Shown piece by piece: positions 18,701 to 29,500 of a stretch of DNA of 64,000 nt; the first letter of the stretch is position 1; each line of letters opens with the position of its first letter. Source of the DNA: Mesostigma viride (taxonomy: Eukaryota > Streptophyta > Mesostigmatophyceae > Mesostigmatales > Mesostigmataceae); contig RPFO01001247.1 of assembly GCA_009746045.1 (NCBI GenBank), positions 7,501-71,500 on the forward strand, read 5' to 3'. The position numbers were made by a program, and so were the translations under genes. The notes under the pieces were generated by a model. The model ran no database searches. It saw only the letters and a program-made list of their open reading frames with translations, and was not told the origin of the DNA.

Positions 18701-20724
18701 AGAGATAATTGAGGCGGCCAAATGCCACTTTGCCACCTCCCTTCCCTTGGCATCCGTGTGTGCTCCTTGTGTCAAGTGTGTGCCTGTGCCGATTGACACA
18801 GGTGACAGGTGGCTCTTACCATGTGCACAGTTCTTCGCACAGTTCCATGGGTGCAGTTCCTCACAAGCCTGGATAAGTTGGTCGTGACCATCGAGTGCGA
18901 GGCGTCTTTGTCTCGCCCGGCGGTTGTCGTTACGCTTTCCTGCAGCAGTTGCATGGGGCGACCATGCAGAACCGCGTGCTTGCGAAACTATTGGCTAAGT
19001 AGACTTTCATGGTAGTAACTTCATCTGTGTGGCCCGGCCTCCCCTTTCGCCCACCCCTTACGGCCAGCAGCCGTCTACCCCACCACTGCATACCAGCCAA
19101 CCTGCCGACATAGCCTCTCCTGTATGCATATGCGGTGTGGCATGGCCACCCCGCTGCCTCTCTTGCACTCAGCCAAGCAGGGCCATGGCACTCAGGGCGG
19201 ACAGCTTTTTGTAGCATGATCCATGATTACGTGCATTCTTGGCATTAGTATGTCTACTTGCAGCCTTCGATACCATGCGTTGGTGACGTTTGCGAAATCA
19301 TTCGTGCCGCAGTAGTTATCACTCGAATGAACCTGCCGGGCGCCCTGTCTGAGTACGATGCACGCTGCCTGCGTCCGTACGCATGTGTACGTGCGTGCTG
19401 GCAGGATGGCGGTGAGCCCGCGTGGCGTCTAGAGTACTCCGCAACCACCAAGTATGGGCTGGAGTCCATGGCAGCGCGGCAGTGGGCGTGCCTGGCCAAG
19501 TCATTTGTCACGCCCACGCGGCCTGCGGACGGTATGTCTATACGTGAATGGGCATGGACGCCTGCATGGCGCGGTCTGACACATGCGCATGCCGCATTCA
19601 TAGTACAGCCATGCGCAGGGGTCTGATGTATCTTTCAGGTGAAGGCCTCACAAGGCTGCCTGTTTGTTTACCAGAATCGTGTGTGCATAATGCAATTTCA
19701 ATGGCAGCGCCGGACGACCGGTGCTGACCATGTGTCGCTGCGTGGCGATGCCGGTACATGCAAGGGGAGGCTTTGGGGAGCGGGTCCGTGAGAGGTATGT
19801 TGTGCTTGTGGGAAATATATACATACATAGTGCCTGTAGGGAACACCTGCACTCGCCGGAAAAAAGTGCTGCATCGCCTCGCCTCGTTGACCAGCTCAGC
19901 GTCTTTCCAGTCATACATTAGACCGCCTCTGTTGTAGCTTGTGGGGAAAGAAATCACTTTATTCTCGACCGGTATTGTTGTCTTGGTTACTCGATCGGTG
20001 TTGTAGGTTGCCAGATAGGAATCATAATCTCTGCACCAGGATGCCCTGGATGGATGTGCATGTACCTTTACCCCATCTCGTTGCAGGCCCGTCCACCATG
20101 AGTGTCATGAGCCCAGCCCAGCCATCAACCACCAGGGCCCCATTGTCAGGGCTAGACGACCCGAGTCGAGATGTTGGTGGCGATTCGAGCTTGGAGATCC
20201 CAGCCGCCGTCACAGGCTATTGGGACGCCTGGGTGACGAGTGCCAGGCAGCTTCTGCGCTGGGGCCGTGTTGGTAGCTCGGCCCTTGGCAGCCCAGCCAC
20301 TGCTGATGAGGGTAGTGCTGAGGCTGCTCACGATGAGGGTGCTGGTTATGTTGCCGATGATGATGGCAGTTGGGGCGATAGCCCAGGCGACGATCTTATG
20401 GGCACTGTGGATTATGCCGGCGATATCATGGCAGCAGATGGGGGGCAGTGGGGTGGTGGCACGGGTGTCCAAAACCGCAGGGGGGCCCGCCGCCGCCCGC
20501 TGCTGAGCCCCGCGTTTCGCGAGTACTGTTCACTGCGCGGGGCGGAGAGTCACTATGGGATGCTGATGGACGAGCACCGGATGGGGGACTGCTGCATGTC
20601 ATGCCCCTGGAGGGCGCGGTGTGACATTGAGTGTGGCACATTCCACCACTACCGTGCCTGCATACTGGCACTCAGGCGGCTAGTACAGGGGCCGGGTGAT
20701 GCTACACGAGCAATGGACGAGTGA
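9792..20724 (+). CDS. acid-sphingomyelinase / endopolyphosphatase-like metallophosphoesterase
   Basis: Ten exons: 9792-10039, 10392-10475, 11664-11799, 12564-12637, 14409-14475, 15545-16036, 17397-17454, 17899-18392, 19405-19531, 20087-20724. They sum to 2418 nt (805 aa) with every splice phase matching. A single membrane segment at about residues 25-44 makes it a type II protein with a lumenal or vacuolar catalytic domain. The metal-binding blocks of the calcineurin superfamily appear in order: QLTDVHLD (72-79), LVTGDL (134-139), AIGNNEFYP (173-181), AGHIPPG (374-380) and GHLYGHLHRD (403-412). Family landmarks are YGRYGCDS before exon 3, DPAGQLAWLEAQLA, IAPSVSP and a Cys-rich tail (CCMSCPWRARCDIEC). 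The single TM anchor and the GNN-type third block recall yeast Ppn1 endopolyphosphatase; the order of the other blocks is equally that of acid sphingomyelinase. The substrate is therefore undecided. Low-complexity insertions lie in exons 6, 8 and 10. Confidence 0.87.
10541..11013. repeat. ~31-bp AT-rich minisatellite in intron 2 of the phosphoesterase gene
   Basis: About 15 imperfect copies of a ~31-bp unit built on TTAGTATGTTATATAGTGCT. Copies differ by single substitutions and one short deletion near 10,830. Confidence 0.9.
12132..12293. repeat. 54-bp tandem repeat, 3 copies
   Basis: Three nearly identical 54-bp units beginning TTGCCTCAGTGTCGCGTC at 12132, 12186 and 12240, within intron 3 of the phosphoesterase gene. 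Confidence 0.9.
12345..12515. repeat. 24-bp tandem repeat, 7 copies
   Basis: Seven identical 24-bp units containing CCCCCTCATGCCCATGG, immediately upstream of the acceptor for exon 4 of the phosphoesterase gene. Confidence 0.93.
13180..13540. repeat. CCCGCTG/CCCGCAG heptamers and degenerate GC-rich repeat
   Basis: Runs of CCCGCTGCCCGCAG heptamers at about 13180-13270 are followed by imperfect copies of a unit with GGCCCGCTAG and AGTACGGTGGTCGCTTCG. It lies in intron 4 of the phosphoesterase gene. Confidence 0.8.
13886..14170. repeat. 72-bp tandem repeat, 4 copies
   Basis: Four near-identical 72-bp units beginning GCGTTGTTGTGGTGTTGTCC (intron 4). The unit is a multiple of three and open in several frames, which creates spurious open frames on both strands. 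Confidence 0.92.
14651..14835. repeat. 60-bp tandem repeat, 3 copies
   Basis: Three 60-bp units with TGATATGGAGGAAGGT at 14663, 14723 and 14783, in intron 5 of the phosphoesterase gene. Confidence 0.9.
16898..17178. repeat. (GAGTA)n microsatellite, ~56 units
   Basis: Uninterrupted GAGTA pentanucleotide array in intron 6 of the phosphoesterase gene, about 220 bp before the acceptor of exon 7. Confidence 0.97.
17573..17588 (+). repeat. interstitial TTTAGGG pair
   Basis: Two adjacent TTTAGGG units, the plant/algal-type telomere repeat, in intron 7 of the phosphoesterase gene. With only two copies it may be chance. Confidence 0.4.
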
Positions 20725-21289
20725 AATGGGCGCTTTAGCATTGATTGCCCATGCATAACCACCATGCATTAGACATGTATGGATTATATCCCCATCTAGT
20801 ACAATATGGCTGGGGAATTAATTTGATTTACACGTAACTGCGTCACGTGATGGTTGGGGCATGATGCAGATGATCTTTGTCTGTTTCGTATAAAATTATT
20901 TTTTAAATTCTTAGAAATTTTCTAAAGAGATGAGCATAGAACTCCGTGGCATGCCTATGCGCATGATGTCCATGCAAGTACTTACATGTATGGCTGCATG
21001 TATCAGGCGCCAAATGATGGATCGACTGCTGAGCCAACAAAGGGGTACCCGCCCGACATGTACTACCTGTACTCAGGTCCAACGTACTGACGCTTGATAC
21101 AGATTCGGAAATGTACATGAGGGCTCCCCACGGCCCCCACGGTCCATTGGTAGAATGCAGGGTAGAAGGCCTCAGGTGGAGGTTATTGCCGGCGGTGGTC
21201 TCCATCATCACTACTTGCCATCTATCCTTGCGTACCATCTGCCTCCATGTCCCAGACAAACCATTCCCCCCTATGTCCGCGCCCTACTA
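20725..21289. other. gene-free stretch downstream of the phosphoesterase gene
   Basis: AT-rich, without a supported gene. At 20845-20880 it carries a piece (CGTCACGTGATGGTTGGGGC and following) that recurs inverted at about 53195-53225, so it is an old dispersed repeat. A short palindrome-like ACGTAACTGCGTCACGT resembles the 3' end of the SINE copies near 50-52 kb. Confidence 0.5.
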
Positions 21290-21475
21290 GGTGCTGGAAT
21301 ACAGAGTGGTGTGCATGCAGGTGCACTTTGTGCACCGGCCCAGCGCAGGCGTAGCTTACACCCTACGCTTGCAGGAAGTAGCCAAGAATGTATTAAAAGC
21401 CGTATGCCCCTTCTCAGGGATATGTGCTACATGTACTCCCACCGGAGATCTATATGTTGTAATTTGTGCACCCTA
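21290..21475 (+). mobile_element. decayed 3' tail of the ORF1-only retroelement family
   Basis: Matches the 3' UTR of the element at 56309-58312 (for example TTGCAGGAAGTAG, AAGAATGTATTA, ATGCCCCTTCTC and ATGTGCTACAT in the same order), with substitutions. It is a 5'-truncated relic; no coding part is present. Confidence 0.7.
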
Positions 21476-21584
21476 GAACTTTGGCATGCCTGAGGCATGA
21501 GGGAAGGGGGGGTCTTTGCCCCAGCCCTCTGCATGCACACTCGGCATGGTGCTCCGTGACTCCCCATGCAACGGGTGCACGTAA

Positions 21585-21660
21585 GCTAGTAAGAAAGTAA
21601 GTACTTGCGTGTCATGAGCATGGGCATGCCAAGGAGTACTATATAATCTCATATTAGAAA
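21585..21660. repeat. dispersed repeat carrying the uninterrupted target site
   Basis: Contains GCGTGTCATGAGCATGGGCA and then GCCAAGGAGTACTAT. The same sequence at 51094-51102 and 53111-53150 is split by a SINE and a hAT-like element, so this copy is a natural empty site. Confidence 0.7.
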
Positions 21661-21711
21661 CGCGAGCACGTGTTTAATGAATTAAAATTAATTAATGAAT
21701 TATAGTTAAAG

Positions 21712-22240
21712 GAATGCGTGCTACATGACCTCCCAACGGAGTCAACTACCGTAGTGGTCAAAATCACTTTGCGACAAACCTCTTTGCGAATCGACCTCGC
21801 AAACTACTTTTCATGGGCTTCATTTTGGGTCGCAAAGTTCAAAACTTACCGCGTCGCGCCTGCGCCGTGCCGCACGCAGACAGGTAGAACGAACGCGTGG
21901 CGCCAAAACTTTCGCGCCTTTTGTCACTTGTCATGCGAAAGCCAAAGGTTTAGGCTTGTGCAGCCATGCACGTTGTCTTGGCAGAAGAGCGGGGAGGCCG
22001 GCAGGCCAGCAGGCAGTCAAGCCTGCTGGCCTATAAATTTACAACATCGAGTACCTGCCAGTTGCCACTGACCATAAACAAGTCGATGGGCTCGCAAACC
22101 TAAAACTTTGCCTTCATTTTGGGTCGCAAACTATAAATTTCACCCTGTTTTTGGGTCGCAAAGTAGGTTTGTCGCAAAGTGATTTTGACCACTACGGTAA
22201 TAATTTAACTTAATTCAATATTCTTTTATTGACATACCCA
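21712..22240 (+). mobile_element. LINE 3' tail interrupted by a MITE
   Basis: GTGCTACATGACCTCCCAAC and GGAGTCA (21717-21746), followed after the MITE by ATAATTTAACTTAATT (22200-22215), match in order the tail of the RT-bearing LINE copies at about 61600-61670 and 62260-62320. The MITE at 21749-22197 splits it. Confidence 0.65.
21749..22197. mobile_element. TA-flanked MITE with ~33-bp terminal inverted repeats
   Basis: A 449-bp element bounded by perfect inverted repeats of about 33 bp starting CCGTAGTGGTCAAAATCACT, and flanked on both sides by TA (21747-21748 and 22198-22199). The inner sequence carries several copies of TTTGGGTCGCAAA. It has no transposase frame. A TA duplication with short inverted repeats fits a Tc1/mariner-type nonautonomous element; the superfamily is an inference. 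Confidence 0.85.
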
Positions 22241-23536
22241 CGTGATCTCTCTTTTATTTACGGGTTGTTATTATTTATTAATGACAATAGAATTCGGCAC
22301 ACGTGTGACATGCCCCTGCGCATAACACGCTTGCAAGTGACTGACTTGTGACTTGCGGATCATGTGACTTTGTTTGAAGGCATAATATGCTAGGCCAAGT
22401 CGTACCGACATGGCTCCAAGGACATAAAGCCTCAGTCGAAACTTCTTTGCATAGCTCTGCTTTTCCCGCACACTGATTGGTGAGGCGGCTGTGGATGATA
22501 TGCGCCTAGCAGGACTAGGTAGCATCAGCTAATATCTGACTGATCCTTCTTGGGGGTGTCTTGAAGAATACATTCCTGAGGGCGTTTGTGAACGCCTGGG
22601 GCAAGTACCTCAACTAAGAATGTTCACAATGGTAGCTGACCAAACGCTGCATGCATGGGCAGTTGCTAAGCAGGGTGAAAGCGCTCAGGGAGGTTGCCAC
22701 CAGCAGGTTAACTCCAGCTGTGTGTGCTATCTACACGCCCTTCAATTAGGCCGTGAAAGTGGGTCATTTTGGATTGTCATCAACCGCTTTTCGATGCCCG
22801 ATAGCACAGGACCATACCTGCAAAGACAGCAAACGACCATTGCAGTTGAATTTGAGGAGAAATTGTCTGTGAGGCAAATGCACAGGTTATCACACAACAA
22901 GCCAGACAATTAAGGGCTTTTTTACCACCAAACATAAAAGTTGCAGATAGCAATTGGCAACAAAAAGCGAATACCCGCCCCCCCACCCACCCCCACCCAC
23001 CCACCATTAGAGGGCTCCCCCCCAAAACACAAACACACACACAGACACACTTGATTCCCCTCAGAATATGGTTTGTGAGGCCACCCATAGCTGAGTGCAC
23101 TGGACATGCGGTTTAGGCATGCAGTCTGAGCCGGTGGGCCGAGGCTTTCTTAAGGAAACCAACCACCTCTTCGTAGGGACGCAACATTTAGGAGATTCTG
23201 GCCACGAGCGATAGGAGCAGGCGAGCAGCCATCAAGGTTGGAGCCAACAAAGGGTCATTGTAACAAACCTAACAAGGCCCCATGTTGACGTCCAACGCAA
23301 AGGTCTGCGCCAACACAAAGGTCCGCGCCATTTACTGCCACAATCTGGGAAAAGAGGTGCAGTGCCAACAAAGATCGGTGCAGCGCGGCATTGTGTCGCT
23401 GCTCCTTATGAATCCGGCCAATGTGAAAGCTGCGCTACCGTACTGAACGGTGCTACTATCCTGAACGGTGCTGCCATAGGGGACGGTGCTGCCATCGTGG
23501 ACGGTGCTGCCAATGTGGACTCCTCTTGCCGGTTAC
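22241..23536. other. gene-free stretch before the golgin-like gene's 3' end
   Basis: Contains a C-rich run near 22975-23005, a short (AC)n near 23030-23050 and a GAACGGTGCTG-type short repeat at about 23440-23520. A 97-codon plus-strand frame at 22620-22913 has no recognisable feature. It probably includes the 3' UTR of the minus-strand gene. Confidence 0.4.
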
Positions 23537-26500
23537 TCACGAGCGGTGTATGCCGCTGATAGTCTGCAGCGCGAGCGTGTAGTTGGCCGACAGCTCCGCA
23601 AACTTTGCCGCCAGCACGTCCGCCCGCTCCTTGGCCACCTCGTACTTGTCCTGTGGCACATTCAGGGATAAAGGATGAGGGCGGGGGGGGGAGAGGAAGG
23701 GAGGGAGGAAACGGGATGTGTGACAGATGCTAGTGTTAGCTTGGGGACACGGTCCTTGTATGCATTCACCTCCTTCAAGCCATGAACATTGAACATTCGT
23801 CTATAATATGGTTCTGCTTGGATGTCATTTATGACGCGCTTATTAAAACATGACATGCCGCAGCATACCTGGGTCACCGATGGGCATAGGCTGCCCATCA
23901 CACCCACACCGGCTTTAGGGTTGAGGTAGAAAAGAAAAATGAAAAGACAGGCGGATGCAGGCCGCACGTCCCACGTTCATGCATCACATGAAGTCAACCT
24001 GCTTTCACACGGCAGCTGTGAGCCTCCACTGTCCTCTTATCCTGCAAAGAAGCAGAACAACTTCACTATTGCACTGCAAAGTGAAGTGACCCAAGTTGGC
24101 ATCAACTGTCAACAACGCCAGCTTGCCTGGAAGTCCGACAGGGAATCCCTCTCCCCAGTCAAGCCGCTCTCACCCTGCTTCCCTCTCACCTTGTACAACC
24201 TTGCACAACCCCCCTCACCTTGTATGACTGCTCCTCTCCTATCGCCAAGCCCTGAGTCGCTGGCACCCGCACACTCCCTTCCTGCACCCCCTCGGTGGCC
24301 CCCGCCCTTTCGCCCTGTGGGACACCCGAGCTTGCCCGTGGAGGCGATCCCTTTGCCCCATCGTGCGCGCTCGCCTCCCGCCCTGAACCAGCCACATCCG
24401 CGGCCTCCACGGCTCCACTGGGCCCCGACGCGCCCGCCTCATGTGCGCCCTCGTCGCCAGCAGCCACGGAGGCCGTGGTTGGGCTGGGTTCGGCGGGCCG
24501 AGGAGCCGCTGCCGCCGCCTTGAGCTCTGCCACGTTGGCGCGCAGCTCCGCATTCACTGCCATGAGGCTGTTGACCTGTAAAGGGGGCAGTTGCCAGAAG
24601 TGAACAAGAGAGGGGACAGCAGCGGACACGGCACGAAACATGGCAGGGAGACCCGATCTCAGTCAGTGGAGAGGATGAAACCTGGGCATGTGCACTATTG
24701 ATTTTTAATTTTTTTTTTAATGCACACTATGCGTGGGTACGCCTAGTAAACCACAGCCCCTGCTCTGCCATACTCGCTTGAGCCATGTGAAACAAAGCCT
24801 GGGGGACTTTGGTTTGGATCGCTGGCGCACCTGCGACCATCGCGCGTGGGAAAGTTGGCCATGGGCATCGGGCAACTGGGCCTTGCAAGTTGACGACAAA
24901 CGTTGGCAGCACCGGATTGTCCCCTTGCGGCAGCGTTCCAAGGGGACGACACAGTGCTGCCAACGTTTGCCTCAGCTTGGTATGTTCCCTATTCGCCGTT
25001 TCTTGTGCTGTTCTTTTTCGTATTCCCTGTTCACTTTCACATGCCCTGCTCTCCGTCGATTGTCCTGGTTGCTGCCAGCACCACGGACGTCTTCTTGCGG
25101 CAATATAGATCACTTTCTCTTTGTGAAGCTCCCTTTGCAACCCAGTGGCCCATGAGCTCCCTTTGCAATGCTATACTCCTCAGGCCCCCACCTGCTGCTC
25201 CCACCGGTGCGCGATCTCCGACGTCTCCTGCAACCCCGCGGTGAGCCCCACATTCTCGCTGAACAGCCGCTCGATCTCCAGCGACAGCGCGTCTACCTCG
25301 GCCAGCAGCTTCTTGTTGCCGACGCCGAGCTTGTGGTTGCGGTCCTCCAACGCGTGCGCCTCGTCTTGAAGCGCCGCGCGTTCACGCTGAAGGGTCCCGG
25401 GGGGGAGACAGAGGAGTGGGGCAGGCAGGGGAAGGGGGGGTAAGCAGGGAAGGGGGGGTAAGCAGGGAAGGGGAAGGGACGCTCCAGGGAGGGCGGCACA
25501 CAGGGGATGGGGGAACGACCCGGTGGGACGCTCGGTGGAGGATTCGGTAAGGCAACCAGGTGGAGGCGTTGGGTGAGACGCGCGCCTCGCGCCGCAGGTG
25601 CAAGAGGGTGCCAAGAAGAGGGAAGAAGCATGAATGAGGCAGGGCAGCGATGTACTCCTATACTTGCGTGATCCTCCCGTACCTCGAGCGCGATGCAGCG
25701 AGACCGCAGGCTCAGCAAGTGCTCGCGCAGGTGAGGATCCGCCTTGTGGAAGATGCCGTCCTCCTCCTTGAGGGGGGACTTGGCGACCGCCTCCGCGCCG
25801 CTGTCGCCCTCTAGAGCGTTCTTGCCATCGGTCTGCATGCCGGCATCCACCAATGCTTTTGGCGGCGGTGGCGGCGGCGGTGGCGGCTCCTTTCTAACGC
25901 TCTCTCCTTGGGGGCCCCCACGGATCTGTGATGAGAGATGAAAGAGAGGTGAGGGCATCGTGATGGTGACGAATGCAAATAGCTACACAACCACTGAAGT
26001 CTTCATCGAGTTGGCCTCATCCTATTGACTTGGCAGGATAGTGCGTGAGGCGAGGGCAGCATGTGGGTGCCTGGTTTCGATACAAGGAAGAGTGCATGAT
26101 GGCAGGCACACAAGCATGCATGGGCATCACAGGAGCGCACAGTAATAGGCTAGCTGCGGCTGTGCGGAGACATGTAGACCGAGAGGGCCACACACGTCAC
26201 CTTAAACGCCTTCACGTGCGAATACCACAAGACCGATTCCTTCATGTGCGAACGGGGCCATGGGGCCATGGGGCCATGGGCGTTGCAAGCCAAGAGCACT
26301 CACCGTGATGACTGACCGTCGTGATGCAGAGAAAAGGGGGAAAAAGTCTGCCATTAGCCTGGCAACTGGTCGACAGGGAAAGCATGACATGTAATCCCCT
26401 CTGTGCCACCAGAGCAGGGAAACTGGGACAGGGACAGGAGAGCTGATCATTAAGGTATGTGTGAGGCAAAGATGCACGTACCGTGATACTATATATATAT

Positions 26501-29500
26501 AGTATGCACATACCGTGGGTGGGTCAACTATCAACGACATGCATTCTGAAGCCTTGATGCATTCTGAAGCCTTGAACCTAGCGCATGCCGAAGGAAACGG
26601 ACTGCAGGGAAGCAGAAAAACAGAAGAGCACAACTGGGAAGAATTTCGTACCGCTGCCTCCGCCATGGCCTGCGCGTCCCGCAGTTTCGCTTGCGTCGCC
26701 TGTCGTTACGAACCATGACAAACAACCAGGAGCATGCAGCCAGAGGGAAAGCAAAAATGGTTGTGCAAGTCAACCAATGGTTGTGCATGGCTGCTTGAAA
26801 GCATGGAATTTAGCAAGCCTTGAACGGATGCTGCTGGATAAGTTACGTGCATCACGGGCTGCCAGCTGGCCCATTCCTGGCCCGCAAAGGACCCCCGCAC
26901 CAATCGTTTGTCTCCCCCTCCCTTCTTCCCAGAACGCCAGGTCAAGCAGGACTTCGAAGTGCATTTGAATTTGAGCAAAAATATAGAAAAAATATGCATG
27001 CGTCATTAGCCTACCATAGCCGAGTCGTATGCCCACGGTGATCAGAAAAAGACAACAAAACAACAATCTGGGCACCAATGTAGGGAATGGATGTAGTCCC
27101 TGGGTTCAAACAGAGTTGTGCATGCGCAAATCATCCCCAAACGCGGCCTGGCCAGACCTTAAATTCCTAAAACCGTGGTCAATGCCCCCCATTTTCTCCC
27201 CCCACGCATAAACCTGCAGGCTAGGGACCCCCGTCACCCCACCCTCCCAAGCTTCCCCCCCTTCACAACACATCAAGGTTAATGCCCCCCCGACCTTCCC
27301 CCCCCCTTGGCTTGTGCCATCACCTGCACCTCTGCGGTGACCAGCTCCAGCTGGGCCTCCAAAGCACCCTTGGATGCTGCCATCTGCCCCTGCTGCTCGC
27401 CCATTGCACGCAGTTTCTCCTCCAGCCGCTGCGCGCTAGCCTCGAGCGCGCTGCGCCGCTTGCGCTCCACCTCCAGGTCCGCCATCGCCATCTGGTGCGC
27501 AGGTCCCACACATAGCATTGTCAGCGCCAATGGGATGTGAATGAGCGCCGACAATTACTTTGATGTGGACGAGTGCATGAAGCAAAGTGGCGGATTAGTG
27601 ACATGTTTTGGCGCACGTGACATTAGTTGGGACGTGTTGATTGGCTGCGACCATTCGGGGGGGAAGGCCGCCCTGATCACAGTAGTGGCCGTGGGGATCG
27701 TAGGGGCAGCGTTCAAGGATGAAATCAGTAAAAAAGGGCTACTACTTCATTACAAGCCAAACACAGGACGTCTGGCAAATATTTGCCAGTTCAAGGGAGA
27801 TCTGCACCTAACGCTGCCCGAATCACAGCCCAACTGCAGCTGCCGTGCACATGCACAAGCTCATCAAGGCAGGCAGCAGCCACTGTCCCAAGGTGCCGAG
27901 GGACGATGGCGACATGCAAGATGCTGGAGACAGCCGGGAAGAAGAACACAAAATACAACATGAAAATGTGAAGATGCCGGAGACAGCAGGAAACGAGTAC
28001 AAGCCTTCGCACCCCGAATAATCGCTTGGCAAAGGCCGGATTCAAAGGGGAATCATAGGGGGGTGCATAGGGGATTCATAGGGAATGCAAAGGGGATTCA
28101 TAGGGGGGTGCATAGGGGATTCATAGGGGATTCATAGGGGATTCAAAGGGGATTCATAGGAATTCATAGGGGGGTGCATAGGGGATTCATAGGGAATGCA
28201 AAGGGGATTCATTGGGGGAGGACTGTGTTTCAAAGAACAGGCAGCAGCGTAGAGCATTGCTCTGCGGTGTTTTGTGAGCTGGGATTTTGCGCGTCAAAGG
28301 CACGCCATCTTTACAATTAAAACAAACAACGCAGCAGCTAGTCAAGATGATGCACATATCCTTTGAGTCTCTCACGGGACGCCGGCTCTGCCTCACCTTC
28401 CGCCCACGGTGCCCTCCCTGGAGCATAGGGTGCAAGCATACGGTAGCTGGTTGTGTCATTGATATGCTGCAAGCATACGGTAGCTGGTTGTCTCATTGAT
28501 ATGCTGCAAGCATACGGTAGCTGGTTGTCTCATTGATATGCTGCAAGCATACGGTAGCTGGTTGTCTCATTGATATGCTGCAAGCCCCATGTGGTTTCGC
28601 ACATTAGGGCAACCTAGATGTACCTACGCTGCCGCCGTTTGAGCCACACACGTCGCACTCACCTTGCCGCCCTACCCTGACATCCATCCATCGCGTTCCA
28701 TTGACCGCCGACCTTGTACACTGCGCGCCCACGGTGAGGACACAACCCTTGCTCACCTTGAGGTCGGCAACCATCATCTCCCTCTCCTGCGCGTCAAACG
28801 CGACCGCTATGGCCACGCCCGCGTCCCTGCCAGGGCTGCTGCGGCCCGACTTAGTCCCGCCGGTGGAAGACCCGCCCGCCGTCACGTCCTCGGACGACAG
28901 CATCGCCTCGGACATGCGCTCCAGCTCCGACCGCATGCGCGCCGTGTCCTCCTCCGCCTGGCACGATGCAACGGAGGGAGCCGTGGGACCGCGGGGCGTG
29001 GAGCCCGGATGCAAGGGGGGGGGTTGCAGGTACGCAACGAAAGGAAGATAAGTAGCCCGCCAACATCCCATTGGTGAAGAGCTTTTCTTGCCCACAACTG
29101 TCCCACACTGTGTCGGGGTTGATGCCACCTTGTTGCGCCTGGTAACCTCCCAAGTGGGAGGTCACAAGGCGCACGTGCTTGACACTTCTCACGCGCTTGT
29201 TGCAAGTCTCACGTGCTTGACACTTGGATTATGGTGCACAAGGCGTGGGTAACAGCAACCCCACTGGCCACAAGGCCATGTCGCTCTACGAGCGATCCAC
29301 CCGGCACCGACAGGAGGTTCAGATGAAAGTCCGTGCTGGACAACAGTTAGTTGGCCTTGGATTGCCAGCCTTCTAGCACAAACGGCGTTGTGACAGGTGC
29401 CAGAAACAATGGCATGCCAACGCCAGGACGTTCAATCGCAGCCACGGAGACTTGGAAAACTAAATTCCTGCAATAGAACAGCTGCGCAACAGCAAGCCAC

